From Clostridiales bacterium (GTDB lineage Bacteria; Bacillota; Clostridia; Lachnospirales; WQUN01), in NCBI GenBank assembly GCA_031269465.1, contig JAISZB010000068.1:1-64000 (forward strand): a stretch of 64,000 nucleotides of DNA, given 5' to 3'. Position 1 is the first letter of the stretch; every line of letters begins with the position of its first letter. A program made the position numbers and the translations under genes. The notes below the pieces were generated by a model. The model saw nothing but the letters and a program-made list of their open reading frames with translations, ran no database searches and was not told the DNA's origin. This document shows, one piece after another, positions 1 to 9,048 of the stretch.

Positions 1-116
1 ATTATGCATATCGGGAATATTATAAAGGAAAATAGACAGAAATTCAATAGTTTTATGGCATTGACTAAATTAGATGTAATATACCATTAATTGTAAATAA
101 ACTCATGACTGTCAAG
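1..116 (-). repeat. 116-bp direct repeat, copy 1, carrying a leftward promoter
   Basis: This stretch matches 42527-42642 with only a few differences. It may extend left beyond the window. On the minus strand it holds a good sigma-A-type promoter: TTGAAT (42-47) and TATAAT (19-24) with a 17-bp spacer, pointing out of the window. In the second copy the same promoter faces the truncated hydrolase gene at 41093-42535. What lies to the left of this copy is unknown, so I cannot say which gene it would drive. Confidence 0.85.
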
Positions 117-807
117 TGAATCTGAATTTTGTGAAATATTACCTTCAAATCCCATTTTCCATTATTTGACTTATGAAAACGCTCATTTAGAGTATGATGT
201 CTTGCCGTACAATGGCTATGCGTTAGGCTCCACGGGATCAGTGACGCGGGCGCTGCGGAAATGGAACGCCTGCCGGAGGGGCGGGAAGAACAAAGAATAT
301 CAAAAGAAACTCCAGTTGCGGGCAAATCAAGACTTTAAGCGGCTTGGTGAAAGGAGGCCCGCCAGGCAGCGCCGTAATGCGAGGCCTCTGATATGCTGAT
401 GCGCACGGGAAATCCCCCTATCCTTCATATGCCTTAACCTCATAATGGGTCTGATGCCTTGGCCGCGACCTATCCGGACTAAAGCCTGACATTGTTCTAT
501 CTAAATACATAGATCCTCGAATTTTAGCGTTAAGTTTTTCCCCCATCTCCGCCCTCCAAGTTTGCATGCCTGGCAATTAGGCGCTATAATGAAATAGTTG
601 CTTCATGCATGGCTTTTTGAAGCTGGCATGCGCCATGGCATAATCGCAAAAGCGTGTTTCTCTTCTTCCACGCCTGCATGCTAAAGTTTTAAACGGTTTT
701 CTTGAAAGTTGAAATACGCCGTAAAGCGCCGTACTCCTCTTGATTGCCCTAATGCTTTGGGATAGGGCGCGGTTTCTTTGCGTTGGAGTTTGTTCTGAGG
801 CTTGACA
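117..807. other. Stretch without a recognisable gene
   Basis: About 690 bases between the 116-bp repeat and the first palindromic element. Short open frames exist on both strands, for example 166-399 (+), but none has a convincing ribosome site, family motif or sensible composition. No RNA gene was recognised. It could be a decayed gene. Confidence 0.5.
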
Positions 808-888
808 ATACTGATTTGCATATGAAAGCTCATATTTTGTAGCTTGACTATATAAATCAAGCTCCAAAATAGGTGGATATGAAAGCAG
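808..888. repeat. Short palindromic element, type B-like, core lost
   Basis: Starts ATACTGATTTGCATATGAAA (end 2, type B). The inner arms TAGCTTGACTATATA and AATCAAGCTCC are almost fused, so the central hairpin is missing. Lies about 260 bp upstream of the zapA-like gene. Confidence 0.65.
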
Positions 889-978
889 AGCGGTACAATT
901 GCGGATAGGATAGTTATGAATAACTGCCGCTTAACTCTCTCTGAAAAATTAAAATTATTTTGAAATATTTTATGCTTA

Positions 979-1007
979 TTTATATCCTAGCAAAAATACT
1001 GTATAAT
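979..1007 (+). promoter_or_regulatory. Candidate promoter for the zapA-like/U32 operon
   Basis: A perfect -10 hexamer TATAAT (1002-1007) with a weak -35 TTTATA (979-984) and a 17-bp spacer, about 140 bp upstream of the start codon, in an AT-rich stretch. The -35 match is poor, so this is tentative. Confidence 0.4.
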
Positions 1008-1147
1008 ATTCATTATTCAGTTAGTTGTCTAGAGCTGTGCTATCAATTTTAAACAATTCGCCATAAAAAAGAGTTTGGCGTTTATAAAGGCGCTTCCAGC
1101 TTTAGCTTTACAGCGGCGTATGGAAACGCGAAAGGAGGCAATTCGGG

Positions 1148-2044
1148 ATGGAAAGCTACAACAAGGTTCAGGTGGCCATTTGCGGCGAAGTAATTACGCT
1201 TGTGTCAAATGAAGATGAAGCCTATATCAGAAGGCTTGCTTCATACATTGACGGCAAGATGAACGCTATGCCCAATTCAAAGGCCAACATCCATCCCACC
1301 GCGCGCGGCATTCTTACAGCGATAAACATAGCCGACGACTTATTCAAAGAGCGGGAAAATGCTAAGCTTCAAGAAGGCGCTGGGGACAAAAGCGAAAACG
1401 CCAGGCTCCGAGCATTGGCGGAGGATCTTCAAAAAGCGCTGGATGACGCGCGAGACGATTTATTCCTGACCCAGGACGACTTGGCAATGACTCAGGCAGA
1501 TTTGGCCAGAGCCCACAGCAAGCTCAAGTCCTGCGAGTCCGAATTGGAAAAGTCCAAAGCGGAATTGGCGGCTGCGAAGGAGGAGCTCGCCATATTTCAG
1601 GATGATTATGCAAACATCCAAGACGATTTTCAAATTGCTCAAAACGATTTGTCCAAAACCCAGGATGATCTTGAAAACTCACAGGATGAGCTGGCAAAGG
1701 GGCAAAATGAGTTGAAGTCTCTCCGAGACGCCTTGCGTGCGTCCGAAGACGCCCGCAAAGCGTCTTCGGATACTCTTGAGAAAGTCTCCAGAGAACTGAT
1801 TAAGGCAAAGGCGGATTTTACAGAATGCCTTGAAGAGTGCATAAAAGCCAAGTCAGAGTCAATCCGGGCTGAAACCGAATTGCGCGAGGCTCGAATTGAG
1901 CTAGGCGAAACCAAGGAATATCTTGAGCTGGTAGAAGCGGATCTCGAAGAACGCAAAAAAGCCTCCTCAGCAGCCTTTCCAGCCATTTTGGCAGATGCCA
2001 GAAAAAATAGCGTCAGAAAGGAAGCTACCGCCAAAAGCAGATGA
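1148..2044 (+). CDS. zapA: ZapA-domain protein with a long coiled-coil tail
   Basis: The first ~75 residues resemble ZapA, the small protein that bundles FtsZ at the division site (an ICGEVITLVSNEDEAYIRRLA-type beginning and a LTAINIADDLF helix). ZapA of Gram-positives is usually about 85-150 residues; this one has 298. Residues ~90-270 are almost pure heptad coiled coil built on repeated TQDDL/QDEL units, rich in Asp, Glu, Lys and Ala. The start is fixed by AAAGGAGG eight to nine bases upstream. The stop overlaps the next ATG by four bases (ATGA), so it is translationally coupled to the U32 gene; a zapA-U32 pair is common in Clostridia. The division role is inferred from the N-terminal domain; the tail has no known function and might be a spacer or a second oligomerisation surface. 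Confidence 0.75.
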   Translation: MESYNKVQVAICGEVITLVSNEDEAYIRRLASYIDGKMNAMPNSKANIHPTARGILTAINIADDLFKERENAKLQEGAGDKSENARLRALAEDLQKALDDARDDLFLTQDDLAMTQADLARAHSKLKSCESELEKSKAELAAAKEELAIFQDDYANIQDDFQIAQNDLSKTQDDLENSQDELAKGQNELKSLRDALRASEDARKASSDTLEKVSRELIKAKADFTECLEECIKAKSESIRAETELREARIELGETKEYLELVEADLEERKKASSAAFPAILADARKNSVRKEATAKSR

Positions 2045-4404
2045 AAAATAACAATGAAAAAAAGCCGGAGCTGCTCGCCCCGGCCGGAGATCCAGAAAGC
2101 CTTGAAGCGGCAACCAGCCAGGGATGCGATGCGGTTTACCTGGGGGGAAAGCTCTTCAGCGCCAGGGCGAGCGCTCAAAACTTCACAGAGGACGAGATAT
2201 TCAGCGCTATAGACTTCTGCCACTTGAGAGGAATAAAGGTGTACGCGGCGCTAAATACCATTTATAAGAACCGGGAGCTGCCGGATGTGCTTGAAACAGT
2301 TTGGAAGCTTGCTTGCCGCGGCGCCGACGCCTTCATCCTGCAAGACATCGGCGCAGCCTCAGCCATCAAGAAGTGCTGGCCCCAGCTGAAGCTCCACGCA
2401 AGCACCCAAATGACGGCCCAGACGCTTGACGACGTCCTGTTTTTGGCTGAGTCCGGATTCAGCCGAGTCGTTTTGAGCCGCGAGCTTGCCCTTTCAGAAG
2501 TGAAGGCCGCAAGCCGGATTATTGAGACGGAGGTCTTCATCCACGGCTCTTTGTGCGCAAGCTACTCCGGTCGATGCCTTATAAGCGCGGCGCTTGGATG
2601 CCGAAGCGGCAACAGAGGCAAATGCGCGCAGACGTGCAGGATGAGGTTCAGGCTCGAGGAGGACGGCGCAGAGGTTTCAGACGGCTATCTGCTCAGCGCT
2701 AAAGACATGATGACGCTTGACATCCTGCCCGAAATAATCGACTCCGGAGCGTCCAGCCTTAAAATAGAGGGCAGAATGAGAGGCGCCGCATACACGGCCT
2801 GCGCTGTATACGCGTACAGGCAGGCCCTGGACGGCCTTGCGGAAAACCCTGAAGCGCTGAAAAATGACCTCCTGCAAGTTTTCAATAGAGGCGGCGGCTT
2901 CTGCCAGGGATATTTCAAGACTCACGCAGGCAAAGAAATGATTAGCGTGAAGACTTCAAGAAATACAGGCGTCAAAGCAGGATATGTGAAAAGCTGGAAC
3001 GAGAAGAAAAAAAGCTGCCTTGTTCAAGCTTTGGTCGATTTCTCAGCCGGAGACGGACTGGCGGTAATGACGCAAGAGGAGCCTGTCCCCGGCTGCCGGG
3101 TGAACCGCCCCGCCAGAGCCGGCGAGGCTTTCTTTGCTCCTGTTTCCGGAAAAATAAGAAATGGGGATCCGGTATACAAGACCTTTGACAAGGCCTTAAA
3201 CGACAAGCTGCTTAAACTGTCTAAGGCAAGCCCTAAGAAGATGGCGCTTCGCGGGGAGTTCTCCGCCGACGCGGGCAAGCGCGCCCGACTGGCTCTTTAT
3301 TTCGAAGGAATTTGCGCGGAAGCTTTTTCAGAGGTTCTTGAGACGGCGCAAAGCAGCCCTTCTTCAGAGGATGAAATAAAAAAGCGCCTGTCCAAAACAG
3401 GCGCCTCTCCCTTTGATATTGCATGGTCTGAGTTTAGGGTTGGAGAAGGGTTGTTTTTTCCCGTCTCCTCAGCTAACAGCCTCCGGCGCGAAGCGATGGA
3501 AATTGCGTCCGGCCTCATCCTTGAGAGCCGCAGAAGGGATCTCAAGGCATTCGACATCTCATGCGCCCCTAAAAAATCCTGCGGCGGGAAAAGTCTTAAG
3601 CTTCTAAGCGTTTATGTCCAGAATTCGGTGCAGCTTAAAGCGGCGGCTCAAGAAGGAGTTGACAGGATTTCACTTCCGCTTGGAGCTTGCGGGGATCTTT
3701 CAGGCGCCTTGAGCTTATGCGAAAAATACGGCGTCAGCCTCTTCATTGCACTTCCAGATATTGGCCCCTGCAGCGAAAATGATATAAAAAGGCTTGAGAA
3801 AACAGGCATCGAAGGCTACACCGTCAGGCAGTGGGGCCAATTCAAGCTGCTGGAAGAAAGCAAAAAGAAAAAGCACGCAGATTTCACCTTTCCTATATAC
3901 AACAGGATTTCCTTGGAATTTATTGAAGATTTCGCTGATACCGCAACGCTGTCTCCAGAGATGAAAATAGATGAAATAGAAGAGACGGCTGATGAGAGAT
4001 CCGAACTCATAGCCTACGCAAGACTGCCTCTTATGACTACAAGGCAGTGCCCGGTCGGAAACTTTATCGGACAGCGAAGCGAAGGAGGAAAATATTGCAG
4101 CTTAAAAGACAATTTCGATCATGGCTACGTTATTATAGACAGAAAGAATATAAGCTTCCCTCTGGAAAGGGACTGTGAACGCTGCGTATGCCACGTGCTG
4201 AACTCAACGCCTCAGGACTGGCTGAGCAAAGCCCGCGATGCGTCAAGGCTTCCCGCAGGCAGGCTCGGACTGCACTTTCATGGAGAGGACTGCGCCTTGA
4301 TTGAATCGGCAGTCGGAAAATGGGTCGCCGCCTTAAGAGGAGGCTTTTCCTGCGCGCAGGAAGGCGCATTCACTTACGGGCTTCTTTTCAGGGGCGTGGA
4401 TTAG
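2041..4404 (+). CDS. U32 family peptidase-like protein (RlhA-type, long form)
   Basis: A 787-residue protein of the U32 family. It opens with the typical ELLAPAGDPESLEAA strand/loop and contains the U32 signature around residues 165-200: EVFIHGSLCASYSGRC, followed by GNRGKCAQTCR. The long form has a C-terminal collagenase-like half. A cysteine-rich segment near residues 660-720 (RQCPVGNF, GKYCSLKD, CERCVCH) probably helps bind a metal or Fe-S centre. Although named peptidases, several U32 members are now tied to RNA hydroxylation: RlhA acts on 23S rRNA and TrhP/TrhO-type enzymes on tRNA. By length and architecture this one is closer to RlhA, but that is inference. The start overlaps the zapA stop, indicating a two-gene operon. 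Confidence 0.85.
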   Translation: MKNNNEKKPELLAPAGDPESLEAATSQGCDAVYLGGKLFSARASAQNFTEDEIFSAIDFCHLRGIKVYAALNTIYKNRELPDVLETVWKLACRGADAFILQDIGAASAIKKCWPQLKLHASTQMTAQTLDDVLFLAESGFSRVVLSRELALSEVKAASRIIETEVFIHGSLCASYSGRCLISAALGCRSGNRGKCAQTCRMRFRLEEDGAEVSDGYLLSAKDMMTLDILPEIIDSGASSLKIEGRMRGAAYTACAVYAYRQALDGLAENPEALKNDLLQVFNRGGGFCQGYFKTHAGKEMISVKTSRNTGVKAGYVKSWNEKKKSCLVQALVDFSAGDGLAVMTQEEPVPGCRVNRPARAGEAFFAPVSGKIRNGDPVYKTFDKALNDKLLKLSKASPKKMALRGEFSADAGKRARLALYFEGICAEAFSEVLETAQSSPSSEDEIKKRLSKTGASPFDIAWSEFRVGEGLFFPVSSANSLRREAMEIASGLILESRRRDLKAFDISCAPKKSCGGKSLKLLSVYVQNSVQLKAAAQEGVDRISLPLGACGDLSGALSLCEKYGVSLFIALPDIGPCSENDIKRLEKTGIEGYTVRQWGQFKLLEESKKKKHADFTFPIYNRISLEFIEDFADTATLSPEMKIDEIEETADERSELIAYARLPLMTTRQCPVGNFIGQRSEGGKYCSLKDNFDHGYVIIDRKNISFPLERDCERCVCHVLNSTPQDWLSKARDASRLPAGRLGLHFHGEDCALIESAVGKWVAALRGGFSCAQEGAFTYGLLFRGVD

Positions 4405-4524
4405 TCTGCGGGCAAAAGCATCACGCGTTTCATCGCCCGCGGCTGCCTTCCCCGCTTTCGGCAGCGAATAAGCCGGAATAATGTTCCACGGGCCGCCCGC
4501 AATTGAGTCGGCGAGCATATGCTT

Positions 4525-4632
4525 TATGCGCATATGAAAGCTTCGAGATCGAAGCTTGAAAGTTCCGTTTTCGGAACTTGATTATGCAGCGTGAAACGCG
4601 GATAATCAAGCTCCGAAATCGGTGCATCCAGC
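4525..4632. repeat. Palindromic element, diverged type B
   Basis: Outer left arm TGCGCATATGAAAG is related to the type B end 2. The inner arms are GGAACTTGATTAT and ATAATCAAGCTCC around a shortened centre (GCAGCGTGAAACGC). A second local hairpin, AAGCTTCGAGATCGAAGCTT, sits in the left part. It ends about 65 bp before the FtsW/RodA start codon. Confidence 0.7.
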
Positions 4633-4695
4633 TTCGCATCCGCGTGCTGCCTGCCAGCGCAATTCGGCGCCTCATACTTACAGGCGGTGATTCGA

Positions 4696-6081
4696 ATGTT
4701 TCAGCTAGCTATTATGTTTTGCAGATACCTTTTTCTGTTCTACATCATTTACTTCCTTTGGGAAGGCGTTATGTACCTGGTCAATGAGCGCGGCATCAAA
4801 AAGCTTGACAGCCGGATTTCTGTGGCAAGCCAGCGAGTGTCCATCGTTTTCATGCATCTCACCGGTTTTCTCATCCTCGCCTACAGGCCGGGCGAACTCA
4901 GCTTCGATCTCGAAGTGCTCAAGGCTGCCGGAGCGGGGCTTGCCTTTCTTCTGTTAGGCCAAGTTCTGGTCAGCCTTTTCTATAAGAACAGCTGCCCTCT
5001 TTTATGGAACGGCATGTTTTTTCTCTTGGATCTAAGCATCATTGTCCTTCAAAGAGTGGATTCAGACGGAGTGATGCGTCAGCTTGCCTTTATAGGCATC
5101 GGATTCGGCATGATGCTTTTGGTTCCAATCATATTCAAATTAGTGCCTAAATTTGAGAAGCTTGAATTCGTCTACCTGATAGCAGGCTTCATTCTCCTCA
5201 TTCTTCCGTTTTTTTTCCCGAATGAAAAAAACGGCTCTCTCAACTGGGTTGTTATAGGATCATTCAGCTTTCAGCCTTCTGAAATAGTGAAGTTCCTTTT
5301 TGTGTTTTACCTTTCTTCAGTGCTTAGAAAATCACTCCATTTCAGGGATCTCATTTTCCCTGGGGCGGCGGCCGCAGTCTTCGTCCTAATCCTGGTTCTG
5401 CAGAATGACTTGGGTGGAGCCCTCATCTTCTTTATGACTTTCATGGTTCTGCTCTACATCTCAACCGGAAACAAGCCTCTGGCCCTCGCCGGAATGCTAG
5501 CGGCATGCGGCGCTTCTTGGGCGGCCTACCGCCTATTCAGCCATGTGCAAACTCGCATAGTCGCCTGGCAAAATCCCTGGGCTGATCCATACAACAGAGG
5601 GCATCAGATACTCCAGTCCCTCTTTGCACTGGGAACGTGGGGCCTCCTTGGAAGCGGGCTGACAAGAGGAATCCCTGGATACGTGCCTGTCGTCAAGAGC
5701 GACTTCATATTTGCGGCGATCTGCGAGGAATTCGGAGGAATTTTCGGAATGGGAGTAATAGGCGTATTCATGCTCGTTTTCTATCGAGGCGTAAACGTCG
5801 CTCTCAGGTGCAAAAGGCCCTACTACAGCCTGCTTGCGGCAGGTTTCACGAGCATTTTGGCCTTTCAGTCCTTTTTAATCCTCGGAGGAGTCATAAAGTT
5901 CATCCCGCTTACAGGCGTAACGCTCCCGTTTGTGAGTTCGGGAGGAAGCTCGGCAATCGTCTGCATAGCCATGATAGGCATACTGGAATGGATTTTTAAG
6001 GAAAGCGCGAAGACAGACGACGAGATCTTGGCGGAAAGGATGAAAAGCTCAGTGCCGGCAGGCCCCAATCCCTTGATATAG
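4696..6081 (+). CDS. FtsW/RodA/SpoVE-family peptidoglycan glycosyltransferase
   Basis: A polytopic membrane protein (461 residues, about ten to twelve hydrophobic segments) of the SEDS family, which polymerises lipid II into glycan strands with a partner class B PBP. Family landmarks are clear: QNDLGGALIFF mid-protein, RGHQILQSLFALGTWGLLG, KSDFIFAAICEEFGG, and the C-terminal IPLTGVTLPFVSSGGSS. A GTG at 4687 is in frame, but AGGCGG lies at the right distance only for the ATG at 4696, so I start there. The N-terminal ~100 residues with extra hydrophobic helices are longer than in plain FtsW. No PBP, FHA or division gene lies next to it, so whether it serves division, elongation or spore cortex cannot be decided. 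A palindromic element fills the upstream gap. Confidence 0.88.
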   Translation: MFQLAIMFCRYLFLFYIIYFLWEGVMYLVNERGIKKLDSRISVASQRVSIVFMHLTGFLILAYRPGELSFDLEVLKAAGAGLAFLLLGQVLVSLFYKNSCPLLWNGMFFLLDLSIIVLQRVDSDGVMRQLAFIGIGFGMMLLVPIIFKLVPKFEKLEFVYLIAGFILLILPFFFPNEKNGSLNWVVIGSFSFQPSEIVKFLFVFYLSSVLRKSLHFRDLIFPGAAAAVFVLILVLQNDLGGALIFFMTFMVLLYISTGNKPLALAGMLAACGASWAAYRLFSHVQTRIVAWQNPWADPYNRGHQILQSLFALGTWGLLGSGLTRGIPGYVPVVKSDFIFAAICEEFGGIFGMGVIGVFMLVFYRGVNVALRCKRPYYSLLAAGFTSILAFQSFLILGGVIKFIPLTGVTLPFVSSGGSSAIVCIAMIGILEWIFKESAKTDDEILAERMKSSVPAGPNPLI

Positions 6082-6181
6082 AGATGATCCTGAAGCTATG
6101 CGCGAACCCCCTTTAATCCAATTTTTTCAAAATTCAGAAAAGCCTTGTCGGATTCGGCCTCAAGCATTTCCGCCTTCGGCG

Positions 6182-6955
6182 CTAAAGCCCAATCGCCCCC
6201 AAGTCCACCCACAGCGCCGGCCTGACGCAGCACATCGGCTCAGACGCCAGAGCGCCCAAGTACACAGGCTTTCCGTCTACATGGACAAATGCCTGGGTAT
6301 TCTCCAATACTCCGGGGGTGCGAAGCCACCACCACTCCGGCTGGCCTCGGTAGACGCCTACTCTGGAGGCGTCATCCTCAAAGTACTCCTCCACCTCGTC
6401 CAGGCTCAGCAGAAAGACCAAATCCTCAGTGTCAGGCTCATCTTCAAACGGTTCATACCCTTTGACTTTTTGAGCCTTATTTTTTATCTTTGCAGGCTCA
6501 ATGACGCCTTCCAAGTGAGTAATGAACTCTGTGTTCAGCCACTGCCTCAACGGGCTTGAAACCCAGGCGGACTTTTCTCCTTCTTCATGAAAAGGCCTTT
6601 TGCCGATGCAGCGATCCGATATCAGAAGCGCAAGCCGGCCCCTTACGCTAAGCACCCTCCAATCCAAGGTTCTGCCGTTGTAGTCCCCAAAGGTGACGAT
6701 ATCTCCCGGAAGCACCTTTCGCGGCATATTGAGCGGCTCAGCTTCGGTCTTCACTCCAAGGCCGCTTATGCTTCCTTGAATGCCGTTAATCTGCTCCTGC
6801 ATTCCAAATACTTGCTCCCAGATTACAGTAAGCTGATCCTGCATCTCTCTGATTAGATGCTGCATCCCACTTGCCAGTTCATGAGTTTTCGCCATTTGCT
6901 CCTTAATCAGCGCAATCTCAACGTTTTCTGCCTCGTTAGGCTCTTCCAGCGCCAT
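6182..6955 (-). CDS. DUF6273-like protein with N-terminal coiled coil
   Basis: A 257-residue cytosolic-looking protein. Residues ~1-65 form an amphipathic, Gln/Glu-rich helix (HELASGMQHLIREMQDQL and so on), probably a coiled coil. From ~80 on the sequence follows the DUF6273 pattern: GDIVTFGDYNGRTLDWRVL, a SDRCIG segment, then SPLRQWLNTEF, EDLVFLLSLDEVEEYF, WWWLRTPGV and a C-terminal strand-rich end. DUF6273 domains often sit in secreted or phage-tail-like proteins of gut Clostridia; their function is not established. An upstream ATG at 6994 has no ribosome site, whereas GGGGGTG precedes the ATG at 6955. No signal peptide or membrane segment. It converges on the FtsW gene; a mini palindromic element lies just upstream. 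Confidence 0.7.
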   Translation of the reverse strand: MALEEPNEAENVEIALIKEQMAKTHELASGMQHLIREMQDQLTVIWEQVFGMQEQINGIQGSISGLGVKTEAEPLNMPRKVLPGDIVTFGDYNGRTLDWRVLSVRGRLALLISDRCIGKRPFHEEGEKSAWVSSPLRQWLNTEFITHLEGVIEPAKIKNKAQKVKGYEPFEDEPDTEDLVFLLSLDEVEEYFEDDASRVGVYRGQPEWWWLRTPGVLENTQAFVHVDGKPVYLGALASEPMCCVRPALWVDLGAIGL

Positions 6956-6992
6956 ATTTGCACCCCCGGTACAGCAGAATTTCAAGCATTCC

Positions 6993-7039
6993 ATACCGAT
7001 TTGCAGTCAACTGGAAATTTTCTCATGCAAATCAATATA
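6993..7039. repeat. Mini palindromic element, type B outer arms only
   Basis: ATACCGATTTGCAGTCAA on the left is answered by ATGCAAATCAATATA on the right, with only a short AAATTT-rich centre. The inner arm and central hairpin are absent. It lies in the leader of the DUF6273-like gene. Confidence 0.65.
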
Positions 7040-7142
7040 AAAACTGTACGTTTTCCGAAAGGCGATGCGAGCTTTGATTATAATGAACTCTAGCGAAGCG
7101 CAAAAGCGCTTCTGCAAGCCGTCGCATCGTCTGAGCACCACC

Positions 7143-7278
7143 TATACTGCTTTTCATGTAAAATTACCTTTTTGGGAGCTTGATTATACAGCGTGCGCGA
7201 AATGCGGATTATTGGCATTTGGCACCATTCAATGGATAATCAAGCTCCAAAAAATGAACATTTGATGAAAAGCTATAT
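7143..7278. repeat. Palindromic element, type A, end 2 on the left
   Basis: Full-length copy. Left TATACTGCTTTTCATGTAAA, inner arm GGAGCTTGATTATACAGCG, centre with imperfect hairpin (GCGCGAAATGC / GCATTTGGCACC), inner arm ATAATCAAGCTCC, right ACATTTGATGAAAAGC. The final TATA follows one altered base. Confidence 0.85.
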
Positions 7279-7573
7279 CCTCGTTGCATTTTGCGGCATA
7301 AAGCGCAAATTTTGTCTTATTGTGCAATATATGCAGTTTTTTTCTATCCCCAGTTAAGGCCTGATGCCCTAATGCTCAGGAACGATTTCCAGTTCACCTA
7401 TGGCTTATTGCAGATATCTGCATGTTTTACTTATTTTCCTCATTATTATATCATAAACGCCTGGAAATGAAATCAAAACATATGTTTCTGCATAATTCGC
7501 ATCTAAGAGCATGAACAGGGTAATTCGCTAAATTGCCAGGATAAAAGGAACGCAACCTCTAAGGAGAATTTCA

Positions 7574-8401
7574 ATGGAAAAAAAACTGTTTTGCGAGCTG
7601 GGTCCGCTTGCCTACGCAGTATCAGTGAGCAAAGAGCGAGCTAATCGAAATATAAAGAATCTGCTGGGAAAAGAAATCTACAGCAGGCAAAAGGCAAGCC
7701 CTCTGCCAATTGCGATTTGCAGGCATAAATCCTTAATCAGGCGCAAACTGGGAAATGTCGACATGTCTCTTCAGGAGAACAAGGCTGTGAATTTAGCCTT
7801 GACAGCGCCGAAGATCGACGGGGTGCTGATAAAGCCGGCAGAGACCTTCTCGTTCTGGAAGCTGGCAGGCCGCTGTACAAAATCCAAGGGCTACCTCGAG
7901 GGGCTTGCCATATCTAACGGCCGGCCTTCAAGCGCCATCGGAGGCGGCATGTGCCAATTCACCAACCTCATCCACTGGCTGGTTCTGCATAGCCCATTGG
8001 AGATTACAGAGCATCACCACCACAACAACTTGGATCTGTTTCCTGACTTTGGCCGCCAAATTCCCTTCGGCTGCGGAACTTCAATCTTCTACAATTATCT
8101 GGATTACCGATTCGTAAATAACACTGAAAACACTTTCCAGCTTTCAGTTGGAGTAGACGGTCAATATCTCTGCGGAGTGCTGAGGGCTGCTTTTCCGATT
8201 GGACATTCCTATCACATAATCGAAAGAGATAAGCATTTCGTTCTGGAAAACGGCCAGTACTTCAGAAGAAATAAAGTTTACAGGCAAATAATCGATAAGA
8301 GGACGGGAAATGCGGTTTCAGAAAGCCTCATAAGTGAAGCTGACGCCAAGGTTCTTTACGATCCAAAGTTGATAGGTTCGGATATGCCGCTTAAATCTTA
8401 A
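7574..8401 (+). CDS. VanW family protein
   Basis: A 275-residue protein that is mostly a VanW domain. Typical features are IDGVLIKPAETFSFWKLAG, KGYLEGLAISNGR, GGGMCQFTNLIHWL and a histidine-rich ITEHHHHNN segment. VanW occurs in the vanB-type vancomycin resistance cluster as an accessory gene, but free-standing copies are frequent in Firmicutes without resistance and their biochemical role is unknown. No other van gene is present, so resistance should not be inferred. AAGGAG lies seven bases before the ATG. There is no signal peptide. It stands alone between palindromic elements. Confidence 0.85.
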   Translation: MEKKLFCELGPLAYAVSVSKERANRNIKNLLGKEIYSRQKASPLPIAICRHKSLIRRKLGNVDMSLQENKAVNLALTAPKIDGVLIKPAETFSFWKLAGRCTKSKGYLEGLAISNGRPSSAIGGGMCQFTNLIHWLVLHSPLEITEHHHHNNLDLFPDFGRQIPFGCGTSIFYNYLDYRFVNNTENTFQLSVGVDGQYLCGVLRAAFPIGHSYHIIERDKHFVLENGQYFRRNKVYRQIIDKRTGNAVSESLISEADAKVLYDPKLIGSDMPLKS

Positions 8402-8514
8402 TTATACCGATTTGCGCTCAAATGCGCTTAACTTGAAGCTTTATCATCCACTTTGCAGCCAAGGCGAGAAATAGGCAGTTTCCTATGCAAATAAGCATAG
8501 TCATGCCGCCCATC

Positions 8515-8630
8515 TATACTTATTTTCTTATAAAATTGCCATTTTAAACTTGATTATGCAGCGAATGCGATTGATATCGGCATTCCGCGCCGCTCGATGG
8601 ATAATCAAGTTCCAAAATAGGAACATTCAT
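8515..8630. repeat. Palindromic element, diverged type A, end 2 on the left
   Basis: Left TATACTTATTTTCTTATAAA, inner arms AACTTGATTATGCAGCG and GATAATCAAGTT. Compared with the usual GGAGCTTG/CAAGCTCC, one G-C pair has become A-T on both arms, so pairing is kept. A separate right-end remnant (GGCAGTTTCCTATGCAAATA) lies just before it, at about 8473-8500. Confidence 0.75.
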
Positions 8631-8872
8631 AGGGAGGGTGATATGGTTGATTCAGGCGGCGCGATAAAGCTGCTGCGCCAGCTTTATCGCTCTGCTTGCA
8701 AAAAAGCCTGCGTTTTAGTATTATTTTCTTATGAGCATCCAAGGCCTTGCCCGCAGACGCAAGAAGCTTTGGCTCTTTCAGGCGCCGCCAGCATGCATTG
8801 GCAAGAAGCGGCGGCTGCATTCTTAAATATGCTCAACGCTTAATTTTAGAAGCAATGTCGAGCTTTCAAGGC

Positions 8873-9001
8873 TATACCCGTCCGACTTGCAGCCAAGCGC
8901 ATCTATTTTTAAGCTTTATTATCGGTACGAAATGCCGATATCAATCGCACTCGCTGTACTGCCAAGCGGCGAATAGGCGCTTTCATATCCAAATCAGTAT
9001 A
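8873..9001. repeat. Palindromic element, type B, end 1 on the left
   Basis: TATACCCGTCCGACTTGCAG on the left (a slightly enlarged end 1), a centre with ACGAAATGCCGATATC, and TTTCATATCCAAATCAGTATA-type end 2 on the right. It ends 48 bp before the start of the Sel1-repeat gene and so probably lies in its leader. Confidence 0.75.
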
Positions 9002-9048
9002 GCATCAGCAGGAAATGGAAACTGCATCAGGCTCAGGGGTGAATTGAA

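Noticed and set aside
7574-8401. Vancomycin resistance locus because of VanW
   Set aside because: No vanH, ligase, vanX, vanY, vanR or vanS gene is nearby; isolated VanW proteins are common in Firmicutes.
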